From assembly GCA_009760855.2 (NCBI GenBank), contig WPIO01000003.1, positions 10,927,001-10,991,000 on the forward strand: 64,000 nucleotides of DNA. The letters run 5' to 3'. Source of the DNA: Cristatella mucedo (lineage: Eukaryota; Bryozoa; Phylactolaemata; Cristatellidae). Within the stretch, counting starts at the first letter, position 1. The number at the start of each line of letters is the position of its first letter. The position numbers and the translations under genes were made by a program. Shown here piece after piece: positions 26,510 to 38,435 of the stretch. A model generated the notes under the pieces. That model searched no databases. It was not told the origin of the DNA and was given only the letters and a program-made list of their open reading frames with translations.

Positions 26510-26830
26510 TTGTGTTGTGTGCGCCAGTTGCTTCTCGGCCACTGGTGTGTGCCCCGCTCTCGGTGGGTGGTTGGGCGGTTGGCTCAGTGCGGCCTTTGAT
26601 GTGGGCGGGTGTTTAGGCGGTTGGCTCGGTGCGGCCTTTGATGTGGGCGTGTGGCCCACCACGGTGGCTCACCACGGATGCACTCCCTTATCTGTGATGA
26701 GTCAGCCCCTAGCTGTACCCGCTGGGGAATAAAGATTTGAGTCTCGTTCACCGCTCACGAGCGCCCGCTCGTGTCTTCGTGTCTCCGTGAGACTCCACCA
26801 GTGCTGCAGCAGCCGGAGACACAGTAACAT
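26510..26830 (+). mobile_element. LTR-like repeat with internal duplication
   Basis: Contains GTACCCGCTG, AATAAAG (a polyadenylation-type signal), TGAGTCTCGTTCACCGCTC and TCTCCGTGAGACTCCAC. An approximately 45-bp block (TTGGCTCAGTGCGGCCTTTG...) occurs twice within 26570-26650. The whole is an inverted, diverged partner of 1790-2115. It may start TGT and end ACA as LTRs do, but I see no convincing target duplication. Confidence 0.5.
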
Positions 26831-27309
26831 AACACTTGCCATGTCCGGTTTCGCTGTCCTCCTAACCGTAGCTGTCTGGCCCTGTCCGCCGGGCCCTATC
26901 GGACGATGGCTGAAGGATTTCCATGTACTTTCAGTCAAGCAGCGAATTCGGCTGCTTGAATGAATGAACGGCGTGTGTCGTTCCTGGCGAAATCTAATCA
27001 GCCAATTCCAATTAGAGTGTACTCTTGTGACGTTAGGAAAAACAGAGCCATTACGCCATCAAAAACTTTAAGCAAAAAGCAAACAATGTGTAAGCAGAAA
27101 AAATGCAAGGGAGCTAAAAGAAATACTGTGTACTATGCTATCTTGGTGCCAAGTTAGACTCTCTCTCTTTGACGTTTTTCTTTTATTCCAGGCTTCGTTT
27201 TTCCAGTCAATTCGATTTTGTCTTGATTGTATAGAGCTAGCTCTCTTGGCTACTCTGTAGTGAGTGTAGTTTGAGTGTATGCCGGCTCCTCTAATGAGCC
27301 TGTGATGTG

Positions 27310-27545
27310 GCATGGACACCGGCCGGTAACCCCTGGTGGCCAGATGGTGAATTCACCATCAGGGTCGGCCGCTGCACGGTTGTGGTCCTCGATTAATCAT
27401 CGGGGTCAACCGGAGGAGTGGAAGGAGACTCTAGTGTGAGAAGGGGGCGAAGGCAGTCGTGCGTCTTGCTGCTCCGTGCCTTGTACAATAAACCGTTGGC
27501 GTTGTTCTGGGCCAGCGTTCTGTATGCCGAACCACAGTGAGAGAT
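27310..27545 (+). mobile_element. Possible solo LTR
   Basis: A compact GC-rich block with CAATAAACC (polyadenylation-type) followed by GTTGGCGTTGTTCTGGGCC and ending near AACCACAG. This resembles the R-U5 layout of a Gypsy-type LTR. No second copy lies in the window, so this is a weak call. Confidence 0.3.
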
Positions 27546-27914
27546 ATTTATCAGTTACAAGAAGGCTGCATATTTTTTCATCGTATTAGAAATTTAAAGC
27601 CGGTGTTTCCATGTTCAGCACAAGGAAGTACTTGGTGGAAATCGCCTGCATGGTGAATGCTGTTTCATTTGTGTATTTGAACGAGCGCGTCAAAGGTAAG
27701 AGCAGCCCTTTACTTCGATCAAGCATTTCGCCTACCGACAACAAGTAGCATGCACCGGATGCTACTGACGCAGGAGGTCTACCAACCTGCTTGCCTATCT
27801 GGGCGAAATGCTTCCTAATCAGGCTGAGTGTGCATGCAAAGTAATCGAACAGTCATTCCTAATCAGCCATCGAACCACTGACACTCCTTTGACTCTGACT
27901 CGGCTCGTTGGGAC

Positions 27915-28225
27915 GGGCATCTAGAATGTGTCAAATCCTCTAGAGATCGTGCATTCAGCTCCTTTTCTTTCGAAGCCTGGAACTCATTCTCAGCTGAAGG
28001 CGAAATCCTATGACTTAATGACATTTAAAAAGAAACTGAAACGTGCCTGTTCTTCGCCGTATTTTCTCCATCCACGAGAATTTTCTCTGTGCACTTTCGT
28101 TCGCTGAAATTGTACATGGTATCACAAACCAAATGGCTCGGTTCCTTACCGCCATATGTAAAGTGCCTAGAAATAGATATAGTTCTCTTAGACATACAAT
28201 TTTTATTAAAATTATTATAATACTG
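27915..28225 (+). mobile_element. L2-type LINE 3' fragment, decayed
   Basis: + strand phrases match NPLEIVHS, SKPGTHS and MTFKKKLK of the L2 C-terminus, then GTAAAGTGCCTAGAAATAG and the hairpin with an (ATT)n-like end. Confidence 0.65.
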
Positions 28226-28332
28226 AGCATTTCGGTCGACTGTAGCTGCACAATGTCCCCAAATCAGCGGCGATTAACACGACTCAATACACGCGACTAT
28301 CCTTAAGATTATAGTAAGATGAAAAAGGTTTT

Positions 28333-28400
28333 GAATAGAACCGTAAGAGAGTTCAATGTCTTTCTAACACTTCGCATACAAAATAAATTCGAATGGAAAT
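28333..28400 (-). mobile_element. L2 tail-only remnant
   Basis: AAGAGAGTTCAATGTCTTTCTA followed by CACTTCGCATAC: a diverged antisense hairpin tail. Confidence 0.4.
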
Positions 28401-28554
28401 TTAGGAATATTTCCTTAGTTTTAGGTTGCTAATACTAAACTTTGGGATAGACCAATAGATCGCAAACATAAAGATCAGCTTATTCTAAAGCCTCGCTTAT
28501 TGGCGGCAAAAGAGCCTCAGCAGCTACACTCCCGCTTGCACCACGCAATAAATA

Positions 28555-29530
28555 GCAATAATAATAGTAATAATACAATTGATAAAGCACTCTCAGAGAA
28601 CTCAATCTCCCTCTAGGCGCTTTACATTTGCTGCAGAGGAAACGCAATCGAATGGTCAGTGGTATCATGCTTGATAAACAACAAGAATACCATGGTTAGG
28701 GGCAATATGAACAGGGTCAGCATGCTAGTGTGATTAGTGGCAGCATGCACAGGGTCAGCACGCATAAGCACGTAAAGGGCTAATCACAGGGACCCACTAA
28801 ATGCTGTCCTAAATAGGTGCGTTTTTAAGTTTTTTTTTAATGTGGTCAAGTCAGGGAATGTTGTGACACATGTCAGGAGTGAGTTTCAGGCTTTTGGGCC
28901 ATACGAACTAAATGTACGGTCTCCAAAAGATTTGAGGTTTGTACGAGGTACTGGTAAACTTTTAGATTCCGAAAAGCGGGTGGTACGATGCTTGGCCTGG
29001 TGGGGAGTAGATCTGATAGGTAGGCTGGAGCCAAAGAATGAAGTGACCTAAGAGTGAGCGACAAAAAACCTTGAATTCGATCCGTTGCTTGACTGGTAGC
29101 CAGTGCAGGTCGGCGAGAAGTGGTGTGATGTGGCAACTGCGAGGCTCACGACAGGCCAGCCTAGCTGCAGAGTTTTGCACCAGCTGTAATCGCCTGATTG
29201 CACATGCTGTTAGGCCAGCAAGAAGTGAGTCGTAGAAGTCAATACGAGATGCCACAAATGCATGGACCAACTTAGACGTGGTATCCTTATCTAAACAAGC
29301 CAGAATTTTAGCAATGTTATGTAATTGTCAGTAGGCACACCTAATTGTGGAGCTGGTGTGTTCGTCTAACGAGAGGTCACTTTGGAACATGGCACCTAGA
29401 TTTCGTGCTGATTCAACAAGAGATATGCTCACACATCTAATTTTGAGCGTCAGCTTTTCCGATTTCCGAATCCCACTTGGTTTTTCCATAAATCGTAAGT
29501 TATTTGTATCATCATTTAGTTTAAGACAAT
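28555..29530 (-). mobile_element. L2-type LINE, 3' third
   Basis: Left end (AAT)n and antisense tail. Minus-strand frames: TNLLETVHLVRM (28873-29136), [22 protein letters not shown] (28962-29270), SGIRKSEKLTLKIRCVSIS and SDLSLDEHTSSTI (29328-29500). Several frameshifts; truncated before the RT catalytic box. Confidence 0.88.
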
Positions 29531-29684
29531 TTGCATGAAGAAGTGAAAGCATCACGATTCGAACCAATAGGCTTAGAAGTGAACAGGGGAGAGCATTTCT
29601 TCTACGCTTAAACCTTACGTCTGCTACAGAACCTGATGAGAAACTATGCGAATGAGAAGGAAGCATTGCCTCCCTGCGTTCGCT

Positions 29685-29755
29685 ATAATATATATATGTA
29701 TATATATATGTGTGTGTGTGTGTGTTCGCGCGAGCGTGAGTGTGTGTATACATTA
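29685..29755. repeat. TA/TG microsatellite
   Basis: Alternating TA then TG dinucleotides with a short interruption (TTCGCGCGAGCG). Confidence 0.85.
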
Positions 29756-30284
29756 TCCCCCATCGGTTGCATAATCCGAGCCACTGGAATTTGGCCTAAT
29801 GAGACGCTACTGAGCTACACGAAAGCGCAGCATTGCTTCGCTAAACGGGTAAACGGCTACTGCACATCGAACTGTTGCCTTGAGCAGGCGAGTGTCTTGA
29901 CTTCTGAGAACAGCTACGAGGAAGTGGTAACGTAGACCCTAAGGTGCTGAAAATCGCAATGAGAGCAGCCTATTCTGAATTTCCATGCGGCTCTCTAATA
30001 TTCAAGTTCTTCATACAACGTCGCCTTGACTTTCGAGTGCCCTAACTAACGAGTTTTTGGTGATGCGGGCGGTCTCTGGGCCAATTTTTTGCTTTTTAAG
30101 TTGAGCGCTAAAATTCGGGTTGCGAGCCAGCTTCAGATACCCCCACCGCTAGTTAGCACAGTGAGCGCCACAGCCGAAACATCCGCCCAGAACCCTGTGT
30201 CTCACTCGTTCACTTTAAGTATTTAGCTCCCAGTGGTGGATGCGTCAGTGCTGTGCTTGCATTTGTGTTTATTTTTTGAAACTT

Positions 30285-32160
30285 CTTTTTTCCAGTCACG
30301 GATCCGAAGAAAGTGATTGCGAAGGACAGTGCTGTGAAGAAGAAGTGGTTGATGTGCTATGAATTACAGCAAGAAATCATTGAAATTTATGACAAGGGTA
30401 TGAGTTTAGTCCACTTGGCGGAGCAGTATGTGCGTAGCACTTCTAAGATCTGCACCTGCATGGAAGCAGAAGGATCCGACGAAGGCTACTAAGAAAATAC
30501 TAGCTGATTTAAAAGCCTCTTTTTGCATAGCGACAGAAGAGCCTTGACGGCTATCACCGCCGCTTGCAGTGGCGATAAAGGATCGCCCACTACATGATTC
30601 GAACCCACGACCTCGGAACCGAGGTGGTGGAAAGCAACCGCCTTACCTAGTGAGCCATTACGACTCACTAATGATGCCACCCAAGGGTGTTAAAGTAACT
30701 GCTAAACAGCGGTCATCTATCCGTGAAAATATGGAGAAGCTGCTGATGACGTGATGACAGAAAAGCAGCTCGCCGAAGATACCTCGACCGAGGCTATAAT
30801 CCGCGAGAAGGCACGAGTTATGTAAACGCTGATTTGCCGTAGAAGACACGGTCACTTATATGGAAGAGGCAACGGGCGAGCCGTTTCAGCCAGTAGGAGC
30901 TGGTTTGAGAATTCGAAAAAGAGTACCGGCATTCACCCTGTTGTCATGCCATGGTGGGGTAGGTAGCGTGGCTATGAATGTAGCTGAGGATCGCTTCAAA
31001 ACCTTTGCTGGAATTATAGCAGCAGAAAGGCAAGTCTCCCCAGCAAGTATTTAACTGCGACGAGACAGGACTGCCCTGGAATAAGATGCCAAGGAGGACT
31101 TATATAAAGGTAGTTGAGAAGAGAATGTCAGGCCACAAACCCACGAAGGATAGGCTAACCATCGCACTGTGCGCCATTGCGAGCGGCGACTGCTCGGTTA
31201 TCATGAGGAAAACCTCAGAGCATTAAAGTCACATTAAATTCTGAATGAAAAACTGCCGGTCATGTGGAGGGCTAACCTTCCTGGCGCGAACCACCAGGCA
31301 GTGTTTTGCGAGCTGGGTGAATTTTGTCTTTGGTCCTGGCATTAAGAAATTTCTCCAAGAAAATAACCTACCCCTGCAAGCCCTTCTCGTCGCGGACAAT
31401 GCACCTGCTCACCCACCTAACCTCGAAGATGACATGCTTACAGAATTCAAATTCATAAGGTTCTCTAACTTCCTCCCAACACAGCCCCTATGCTGCAACC
31501 CATGGATCAGCAGGTGATTTTTTATTTCAAGAAGCTCTTCACCAAGCACCTGTTACGACACTGCTGTGAGGTGACGGAGAGGACAAACTTCGAGAGTTCT
31601 AGAAAGACCACAACAACATCGCGATGTGCCTCAGAATGATTGATGTGGCCTGACAGTTATACAAAGATAACCTTGACCTCTGCATGGAGGAAGCTGAGGC
31701 GCGCGGTTGTGTCTGAATCCGAATTTGAAAGACTCGAACCGGAAGTGGCAGTGGTGGAGAAGATTGTATCCCTCGGCAAGTCCATGGGCCTGGACATGGA
31801 TGAGGGTGACATCAATGAACTCATCGAGGACCACTCCGAGGAGCTGACAACAGAGGAGCTAATGGAGCTACAGGCGCAGCAGCGTACGGCAATTTTGCAG
31901 GAAATATATGACGCGGAGGAGGTTATCTCTACAAGTGAAATAAAGGAAATCTTGGGAATGTGGGAGAACCCTTCAGACTTTATTGAAAAGAAGCAACAAG
32001 AAAAAGCTGCAACTGGGCATGCGACGGAGCTATTTAATGGCACTTGAATATAACTCATTTCAGAAATATCCTGACAGGGAGGATGAAACAAAAATTGTTG
32101 GACAGGTTTTTATGGAAAAACCATGCAGATGAAAGTGAGGAAAGCCGGCGAAAAGGGTAA
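30285..32160 (+). pseudogene. Tigger-type DDE transposase pseudogene
   Basis: Coding remains of the element at 30016-32498. The reading frame is broken at least six times by stops, small indels and the SINE insertion. Readable parts are the psq/CENP-B-type DNA-binding domain, the DDE domain up to DNAPAHP and PTQPLCCNPWISR (the decayed PLLQPMDQ block), and the C-terminal acidic stretch with ITLTSAWRKLRR and ELIEDHSEELTTEELMEL. Family members cut and paste DNA in the nucleus; this one cannot encode an active enzyme. Confidence 0.85.
30497..30668 (-). mobile_element. SINE-B nested in the Tigger transposase
   Basis: Antisense copy: the AGCTGATTTAAAAGCCTC end at left, AGAAGAGCCTTGACGGCTAT, GGCGATAAAGGATCGCC hairpin, and TTCGAACCCACGACCTCGG (antisense B-box) at right. 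The transposase frame continues directly after it with MPPKGVKVTAKQ. Confidence 0.88.
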
Positions 32161-32999
32161 AAGTCAGCGAATAAGATTCGGTGATTCATTTCAGCATTCA
32201 TCCTCCAACTCCGTCAATATCTTAAAGTCGTCTGATCTCTAAGGTAACTGCTCTACATTTTAATTAATGAAATCAGTTTATTGTAGCACATTCTTGTGTT
32301 TTTATACAATATTAGCAATTTATAGGTACATTTTTTAATTTAAACACGTGACAACAATCGTGGCGTTTTTTTGGGGTCCGGAGTGGATTATTGGCATTTC
32401 AGTTTATCTCAATGGGAAAAATTTATTTGACATGTAAGTAATTTGAGTTAAAAGCTCCGTTACCGAACGGGTTAAAAGCTTAAGTCAAGGCACTACTGTA
32501 TTTGCAATCCTTATTTTACACAATTCTCTTAAATATTCTCAGGAGGCTCTTCGACTACGCTTTTGATGAATCAAAACTTACAAAGACACACCAAAAAGAC
32601 GGATCTGCATGCAATAAAATAGCGAGACTGCGAGTGCAAACTATCCCAGATCACTGGCCCACCGTCCGCTACTGACAAACGGCACAGTCGAGTCCGACCT
32701 GGGTCAACTAATTCCCACTCACCATTCGATCTGGTTGCGAGGTAAGAAATTTATCAAGTACTATGGCTGGCCTGTATTACAGATCACCATCACCACGGCA
32801 TTCGCATATGCAGACCTACTCGAGACTCGAAATCCGAACCGAATTCATCGCAGGGCCAATCCACATCGCGATGGCGGAGTGGCATTGTCTCGCGTTGTGA
32901 AGGTTGCGGTGCCAACGCCGCCTGACGCTGTTGCCCTCCACCCCCTCCCCGCCAGGAGAGGATGGAATGCATAAAATCGAGGGATTATCGCTTTGTGGC

Positions 33000-34100
33000 C
33001 TAATAAATATCGCGCGCACTGTGCGAGCTGTCGATGCTAAGTAGCCGCCCATCGTACCTCCCGCAGCGCAGCCCCATCTGCGAGCGACCGCCAAAGCAAA
33101 CACGGGCGGGGCTCGGACATCTAGCGCCACCTGGCGTTTCCTGGACTACAGCCGCGGCTATGGCCCGTTCCTGGAGAGTTGTATCCTCGGTCTGCTTTCG
33201 TAGCCTGTGCTCGTCTCCTGCGCACGCGTCTCCGGCGAAGCCGTTGAGTGCGGTACGTCTTTACTTGAATGCGAGGTCTCGCTGTGCGGCGACTGCTCGA
33301 ACTGCATTGCCAGACGCCTCGTGACCGTATTGCTCGGTCAGCGGCGGGACTTCCGAGCAGCACGTTTTGTCCGCACCCCCTTCGCGCGCGCGCGCACTAT
33401 CATCAGAAGATTACCTTCGCGTAGCTTTTGTACCAGTTGTGCAAGAGCGTGGAGGCCTTGCGGCGTGCGCAACTGTTCTGCGCGCGCGACGGGTAGGGGG
33501 AGGAGATCGTCGACCTCATTTCTCCGTCGGTCCCCGAGTCGCTAGGCGTGGCGACGCTATCAGGGCGTCATCAGCTGGCGGCCGACGGCGGGTGGCGACT
33601 GTTCGTGGCGGAATGCCGCCCGGTCGCTCACCCGCGGCAACAGTGAATCCCTCGCGCGAGTGACCTCGGTGCGGCCGCTCCGTTTTAGCTCTATATCGTC
33701 GGCCTTCCTTGGCGTCTAGGCGTCGGCCGCGGTTCAGCGGCGCTCTACTGCACGTCGTCGAAGGATGCCAAGCCTGCCGAAGGTAACTCCTTAAAAGTCC
33801 GGCTCCCGAGTTACGCGCCTCTCTAGCTCCGCAGCGGTTACGGCCTTTGCCTTGTCGGCGAGGGGGTGGGGCGAGGTTTGCCCCGTTGTCCCTTCTGCTC
33901 GTCTGCCCCCAAGGCGCCTGCGAGTAGGGAAGCTTCGGTACGAAAGGAGGCATTCGGGTGGGTGGAGGTGGGCGGAGCGGTTGGCGGCCTCCCTGTCTGG
34001 CCAGCAGCTTCCGATGGCATTTTTGTGATTAGGGAGGCTTTAGTATCAGGTATTTTCGTGTACTGGTCCCGGTCGACCGTTCCACAGCAGCCAGCCAGTC
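33000..34100. promoter_or_regulatory. CpG island, candidate MCU promoter
   Basis: About 1.1 kb of CpG-dense DNA in contrast to AT-rich flanks. It includes the candidate presequence exon at 33160-33252. Large open frames on both strands here reflect the base composition. It may instead serve an unidentified gene on either strand. Confidence 0.5.
33160..33252 (+). CDS. Candidate first coding exon (mitochondrial presequence), possibly MCU
   Basis: ATG in good context (GGCTATGG, G at -3 and +4) opens 31 codons, MARSWRVVSSVCFRSLCSS and on. They contain four arginines, many serines and no acidic residues, as expected for a mitochondrial targeting sequence. A strong donor (GCG/GTACGT) follows. It ends in phase 0, while the first firm MCU exon (38436) starts in phase 1, so a linking exon that I have not found would be needed. 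It could also belong to another gene. Confidence 0.35.
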
Positions 34101-34342
34101 AATGGCTACGATCGGGATCAGTCGGGCAGCGGCCCGAGAGGCTGTGAAAGCCAGCCATTAATTCGCCTCGCTGCCATAGTTCTCTTCATAGTTTGTTACG
34201 TCTGCATCAGCATTGTTTGGACTTAAACAGCCAACGCCTTCCTGCTGACGGCGGCCGTCAGGTCAATAAAGCATCATTCGTCAATTAGCATGAAATTGAC
34301 ACGTATCGTATTGACCGGCCAGCTGCTGGAGTGAGAGCTACG

Positions 34343-34473
34343 CCGAGCTGGTTTGGTCCAGCGGTTAAGGTTCTCGCCCGACCAAGGTCTCGGGCTCGAG
34401 CCCCGAGGCATATGTGAAGCGCCTGAATAGAGATTAAGTTCTCTTGGGGCGCTATGCAAATTAATTATATATA
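34343..34473 (+). mobile_element. SINE-A
   Basis: GGTTTGGTCCAGCGGTTAAG head, a shortened middle, GGCTCGAGCCCC, GTGAAGCGCCTGAATAGAG, hairpin, GGGGCGCTATGCAAATT end. Confidence 0.88.
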
Positions 34474-34855
34474 CAGTGGGGCTGCATGCCTTTAGGGGGG
34501 GACTGCCTCTATCTGCAGCCGATCTGACCTCGGTGGGTGTGGAAGGAGCCAGCTGCCTTTTGATGTCTTCAACTTCATCCCTGTGTGCATCCCGAGGGGC
34601 TGCCTTACTTAGAATTTGCCACGAGCTTCACTCTCTCCTGAGCCGCAAGTGCAACGTGTATAGACTCTTTGCCGGGACGCGTGTGCAGCACACAAATGTA
34701 TGCAAATGCTCTAGCTTACGTGGTGGCTGCCCTGTCACAGGCACCAGATGCTGGAGGTGACTGGCTGTGGATCTGCCCGTTTCCGAAGCACTCACCCGAG
34801 TTTCCCAGTCGTCTGTTACCCGGCATGCGTTGGCTCGCACTTTCTAGCTGCCTTG

Positions 34856-35046
<191 letters not shown>

Positions 35047-35547
35047 ATGCACCCGTGTGCAAGTATGCTGAACTTGCATGTGCATATGTAAGCGGTCGCT
35101 AGTGTGCATGCGGATGGGTGCACTGAAATGTGTGTGTTGTTTGAGGCCTCGGCCTCCTATCGGTAGCCTTTGTGTGGACGCTTTGGGCCTCTCGATTTCT
35201 GTCTGGTGCCAAAGCTTGGCCATCTCTGTTATTTTTAGTGGAGCCTGTGACACCCATTGGTAGAGGCATGGTTGCCAAAGAATGGCCATCTACGGTGTAC
35301 TTGCATGACCGAGGCTGTGCCACTGCTTCCTGATAAGCTAAGCTGTGCTCTGAAGGTTTTATTCTGGGAACTCAGTTCCAACTCATAGGACACCCTAAAC
35401 GTTCCGTTGAACTTAGAGACTATTCCCTTCTAATTGGTGATGATGTGGTGCGACTGTAACATGTGCTCATAATTTTCTCATCCTCTTTGATAATTGCTTG
35501 AAGTTAAAAAGTTTCATCCCGAGTAAGTGCTTCCACAGCTAATCACC

Positions 35548-35640
35548 ATAAATAAATAAATAAATCCTAGCTGATTAAACAGCCTCTTTTTGTATAGCGA
35601 CAGAAGAGCCTTTACGGCTATCACCACCGCTTGCAGTGTT
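35548..35640 (-). mobile_element. SINE-B, head missing
   Basis: (AAAT)n, AATCCTAGCTGATTAAACAG, GCGACAGAAGAGCCTTTACG, CACCGCTTGCAGTG; it stops where the L2-like sequence begins. Confidence 0.75.
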
Positions 35641-36180
35641 GTTCGATCCCTGTCAAAATTAGCGACTACCTACCTACTGGTGTCGCTGGCTAAACATCTT
35701 GGTAGCTCCCTGGCTCTGTCTAGATTGAATTACTGTAACCCAGTTTTGGCCGGACTACCAAAAATAGTCATTAATGCTCCTCAGCTGAGATGAATATGGC
35801 TGCAAAGTTCGTCAACAAATCAATGAGGTTCAGCCACGTGGCTCCTTTGCTGATGGAGTTGCAATGGCTTCCAGTTGATCAGCAGATACAGAGCAAAATT
35901 CTTGTTTGACCGACAAGACCCACCATTGCCTGGCTTCTTCATACCTCACTGAACTGCTGCACCTGTTGCAGCCTCCTTGTGCCATCAGGTCCTCCAATGT
36001 AGACAATATATTAGCTGTTCCATTCTTTTGCCCAAAGACCTTTGGCGACAGAAGCCTTAGCTTTCTAGGTTCTAGACTTTGAAACTTACTTCCACAATTT
36101 TTCTGCAGTGACATCTTCTTACCTGCTGCCAACTTTGGCAGCATATCCTTTCTAGCCGTGCTGAGCTTCAGCTTCCCTCG
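35640..36180 (+). mobile_element. Divergent L2-type LINE fragment
   Basis: + strand phrases LSRLNYCNPVLAGLPKIVI, then SHVAPLLMELQWLPVDQQ and, later, FGDRSLSFLGSRLWNLLPQ correspond in order to the C-terminal region of L2 ([20 protein letters not shown]). Several frame changes. Confidence 0.65.
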
Positions 36181-36582
36181 GATATAATCACTTCCTTGAC
36201 CACTCTCCTGACTCAGCTATGCTTCTCTCACTTCCTCTGTTTTTCTGGGTGGGATCTGTTAGCTAACGTGTGCACGCATAAACCTGCTTAGGCTTTGAGA
36301 AAACTCTCCTGCATAACGCCCACTTAGTCTTCGTGGTCAAGTGGAGTCATGCGTGCAGATACGTGAATACAAGGCGATCTCTTGCAACGCGACTGACCTA
36401 GGTTTTGCCCGTGCTTGGCATGTGTCTGCTCGATTGTATGCATTACTTACGCAGGCACTATCGTGAGCCAACTTGCCAATACTGCTACCGCGACGGCAGA
36501 AGCTCATCATTTGCAAGCAATCGTGACAGGAAATGAAATAGCTGTAAACGATCGGCCAACCTGCAGAATGGCTTGTCATTAT

Positions 36583-36722
36583 ATATAATTCATTTGTATA
36601 GCACCCCAAGAGAACTTAATCTCTATTCAGGCGCTTCACATATGCCTCGGGGCTCGAGCCCACGACCCCAGTCAGACCTTGGTCGGAGCGAGCACCTTAA
36701 CCGCTAGACCATTATCTGGCTG
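36583..36722 (-). mobile_element. SINE-A
   Basis: Antisense copy: ATAATTCATTTGTATAGC, hairpin, GGCGCTTCACATATGCC, GGCTCGAGCCC, GCACCTTAACCGCTAGACCA at the head. Confidence 0.9.
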
Positions 36723-37144
36723 GGACTTGCCGTATGAAAACTGCACCCGTCGAGGTGAGAGGCATATACAAACTTGGAGGGGAGAACAAATTAGTTGCTA
36801 CAAGCTCTACAGGGGCAGCTTGGCTTTCTTCCGTTTTCATGCATGTCTTTAAGCTCCCTGACTCGTCTTGCCTGTCTCACTGTCAATCTCTTTTATCTCT
36901 GTCTCTGTTCCTCTGTCTTTCTGTCTACCTGGCTCTCTTATGTTCGTTCTATCATTCTTAATGCCTGCTTTTGGTTCCATACACTTGGTGGGCAGTGCCA
37001 TTTGTATGTTCTTTGCCTTGTTTGTTTGTCTATCCATCTCATCATTATCTCCCAGACGAAAATGATCTTTATTCCTAGGTTTATAAGTTAAGCACATCAG
37101 ATCGACGGAAGGTATGCTATATTAAGTAAAGTTAATCTAAGGGT

Positions 37145-37255
37145 CGGCTGATTCAAAAACCTCATTTCTATAGTGGCAGAAGAACCTTAGCAGCTATCAT
37201 CCCCCTACTGGCAATGGGTAGTAAAGGATTGCGAGCTGCAAGACCAACTAGATAA
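37145..37255 (-). mobile_element. SINE-B, diverged
   Basis: Antisense phrases GGCTGATTCAAAAACCTCAT, CAGAAGAACCTTAGCAGCTA and GGGTAGTAAAGGATTGCGAG follow SINE-B order. Confidence 0.6.
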
Positions 37256-37464
37256 GTAGTTCATCCATAATTTTTATTGTTTATATTAGGAAACCTCGTT
37301 GTCGAGCTTAGAGTTACTACAACTGAGAGGCAGGATATTCTGCTAAGCATCAGACAACAAGCCAAAAAGCAGCTCTTAGTTGGGTGGCTTGTGTGAGTGA
37401 TCAGGGCCTGTCGAACAAGAACATTTGGGGATATCGGTGCCTTTTTATGCAATGTAGGGTTTCT

Positions 37465-37571
37465 ATGGGGCGTCTCTCGCGCGCGGTTGGCGACTTGGCG
37501 CCGAGAGCGGCGGTCGCCGCACCTCGTTGCGGGTCCCAGCTACGAGTGCCGCGCTCGGCCGCCGGCCTCAG
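37465..37571 (+). CDS. Alternative candidate MCU first coding exon
   Basis: A small CpG-dense patch in AT-richer surroundings, with an ATG at 37465 opening MGRLSRAVGDLAPRAAVAAP and on. It is arginine- and alanine-rich with one acidic residue before the proposed end, as in mitochondrial presequences. Ending at CTCA/GTAGCG leaves phase 1, which fits the firm exon at 38436. That donor is weak (A at -1, C at +5). Closer to the firm MCU exons and phase-compatible, but not better supported overall than 33160-33252. Confidence 0.35.
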
Positions 37572-38321
37572 TAGCGCCGCCAGCCTTGCTAAGGCCAGCG
37601 AACCGAAACCGACATAAGTGGACATCTTGTTGGCTCTACTGTTGTATATGTCATGCTGCCTGCTGCTTGACCGAACAAGCAGGCAGGCAGCAGCCTCATC
37701 GTGCTGCTGCATCATCGCCTTCTCGCCTGCAGGTATATCTCAGTGTCTCTGAAACCTATTGCCTTCTGACCCTTTGTTTCGGGCAATGATAATCACTCTC
37801 GACATTGACTGATGGCAACTGTGGAACATTGTAATAACCCTTACCTGTTCTGACCTCACCACCCCTTAGCCTCGTGCCACCCATAACTGGATATTTATTT
37901 GGTTAACCGGTGTACTTATAGGCTAGCATAAATCAAATCCTACTTTCCTAGTGTTCACTTTTAATCATACACCTGCCTCTTGTGTATTTACATTCAAACG
38001 ACTTTTCAACGATTAAACTGCAGAGGTTGATCAGCCAGCAGCAAGACAAGTTCAGGCAAACATTCCGTGAATGTGTATGTAATACTTATCGGTCGCTGGA
38101 GCCAATCGCTTATCCAATGTTCGTGACTGTCACCCAGGTGCTGTTCTGTGCAAATGTGCATGTGCATATTTTGTTATGCTTCGATTTATATGGCTGGGTT
38201 AGGTTGGTTCTGTGGATTGTAATAGAGAAGACTACCTCGGAGTAGGCAGAGTGATAAAGGTCTTTCCGACGTCTGTCCAAAGCCTGTATAAATGCTGGAA
38301 TTGCATTCAACGATATCACAT

Positions 38322-38323
38322 GT

Positions 38324-38371
<48 letters not shown>
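38322..38371. repeat. (CA)n microsatellite
   Basis: About 25 CA units, roughly 65 bp before the first firm MCU exon. Confidence 0.95.
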
Positions 38372-38374
<3 letters not shown>

Positions 38375-38435
38375 TTTGTTGTCTGAGTTACAGTTTGGCA
38401 GGACTAGCCCATATTATGTGCTTTCTGCCTTTCAG

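Larger units (their letters stand above)
30016..32498 (+). mobile_element. Pogo/Tigger-type DNA transposon, decayed, with terminal repeats
   Basis: The ends are related inverted repeats (left CAACGTCGCCTTGACTTTCG; right, read inward on the minus strand, CAGTAGTGCCTTGACTTAAG), each bordered by a TA dinucleotide as expected for Tc1/mariner/pogo insertions. The + strand encodes a broken transposase: an N-terminal helix-turn-helix (LQQEIIEIYDKGMSLVHLAE, about 30350), KGVKVTAKQRSSIRENMEKLL (30680), the first catalytic block CDETGLPW (about 31060), HKPTKDRLT (31138), then LLVADNAPAHPPNLEDDML (about 31395) and an acidic C-terminal region at 31640-32047. Stops and frameshifts show a dead copy. A SINE-B lies inside it. 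Confidence 0.85.

Noticed and set aside
33034-33663. Several Arg/Ala-rich ORFs on both strands
   Set aside because: High GC removes stop codons; apart from the small candidate exon at 33160 there are no domains or splice logic.
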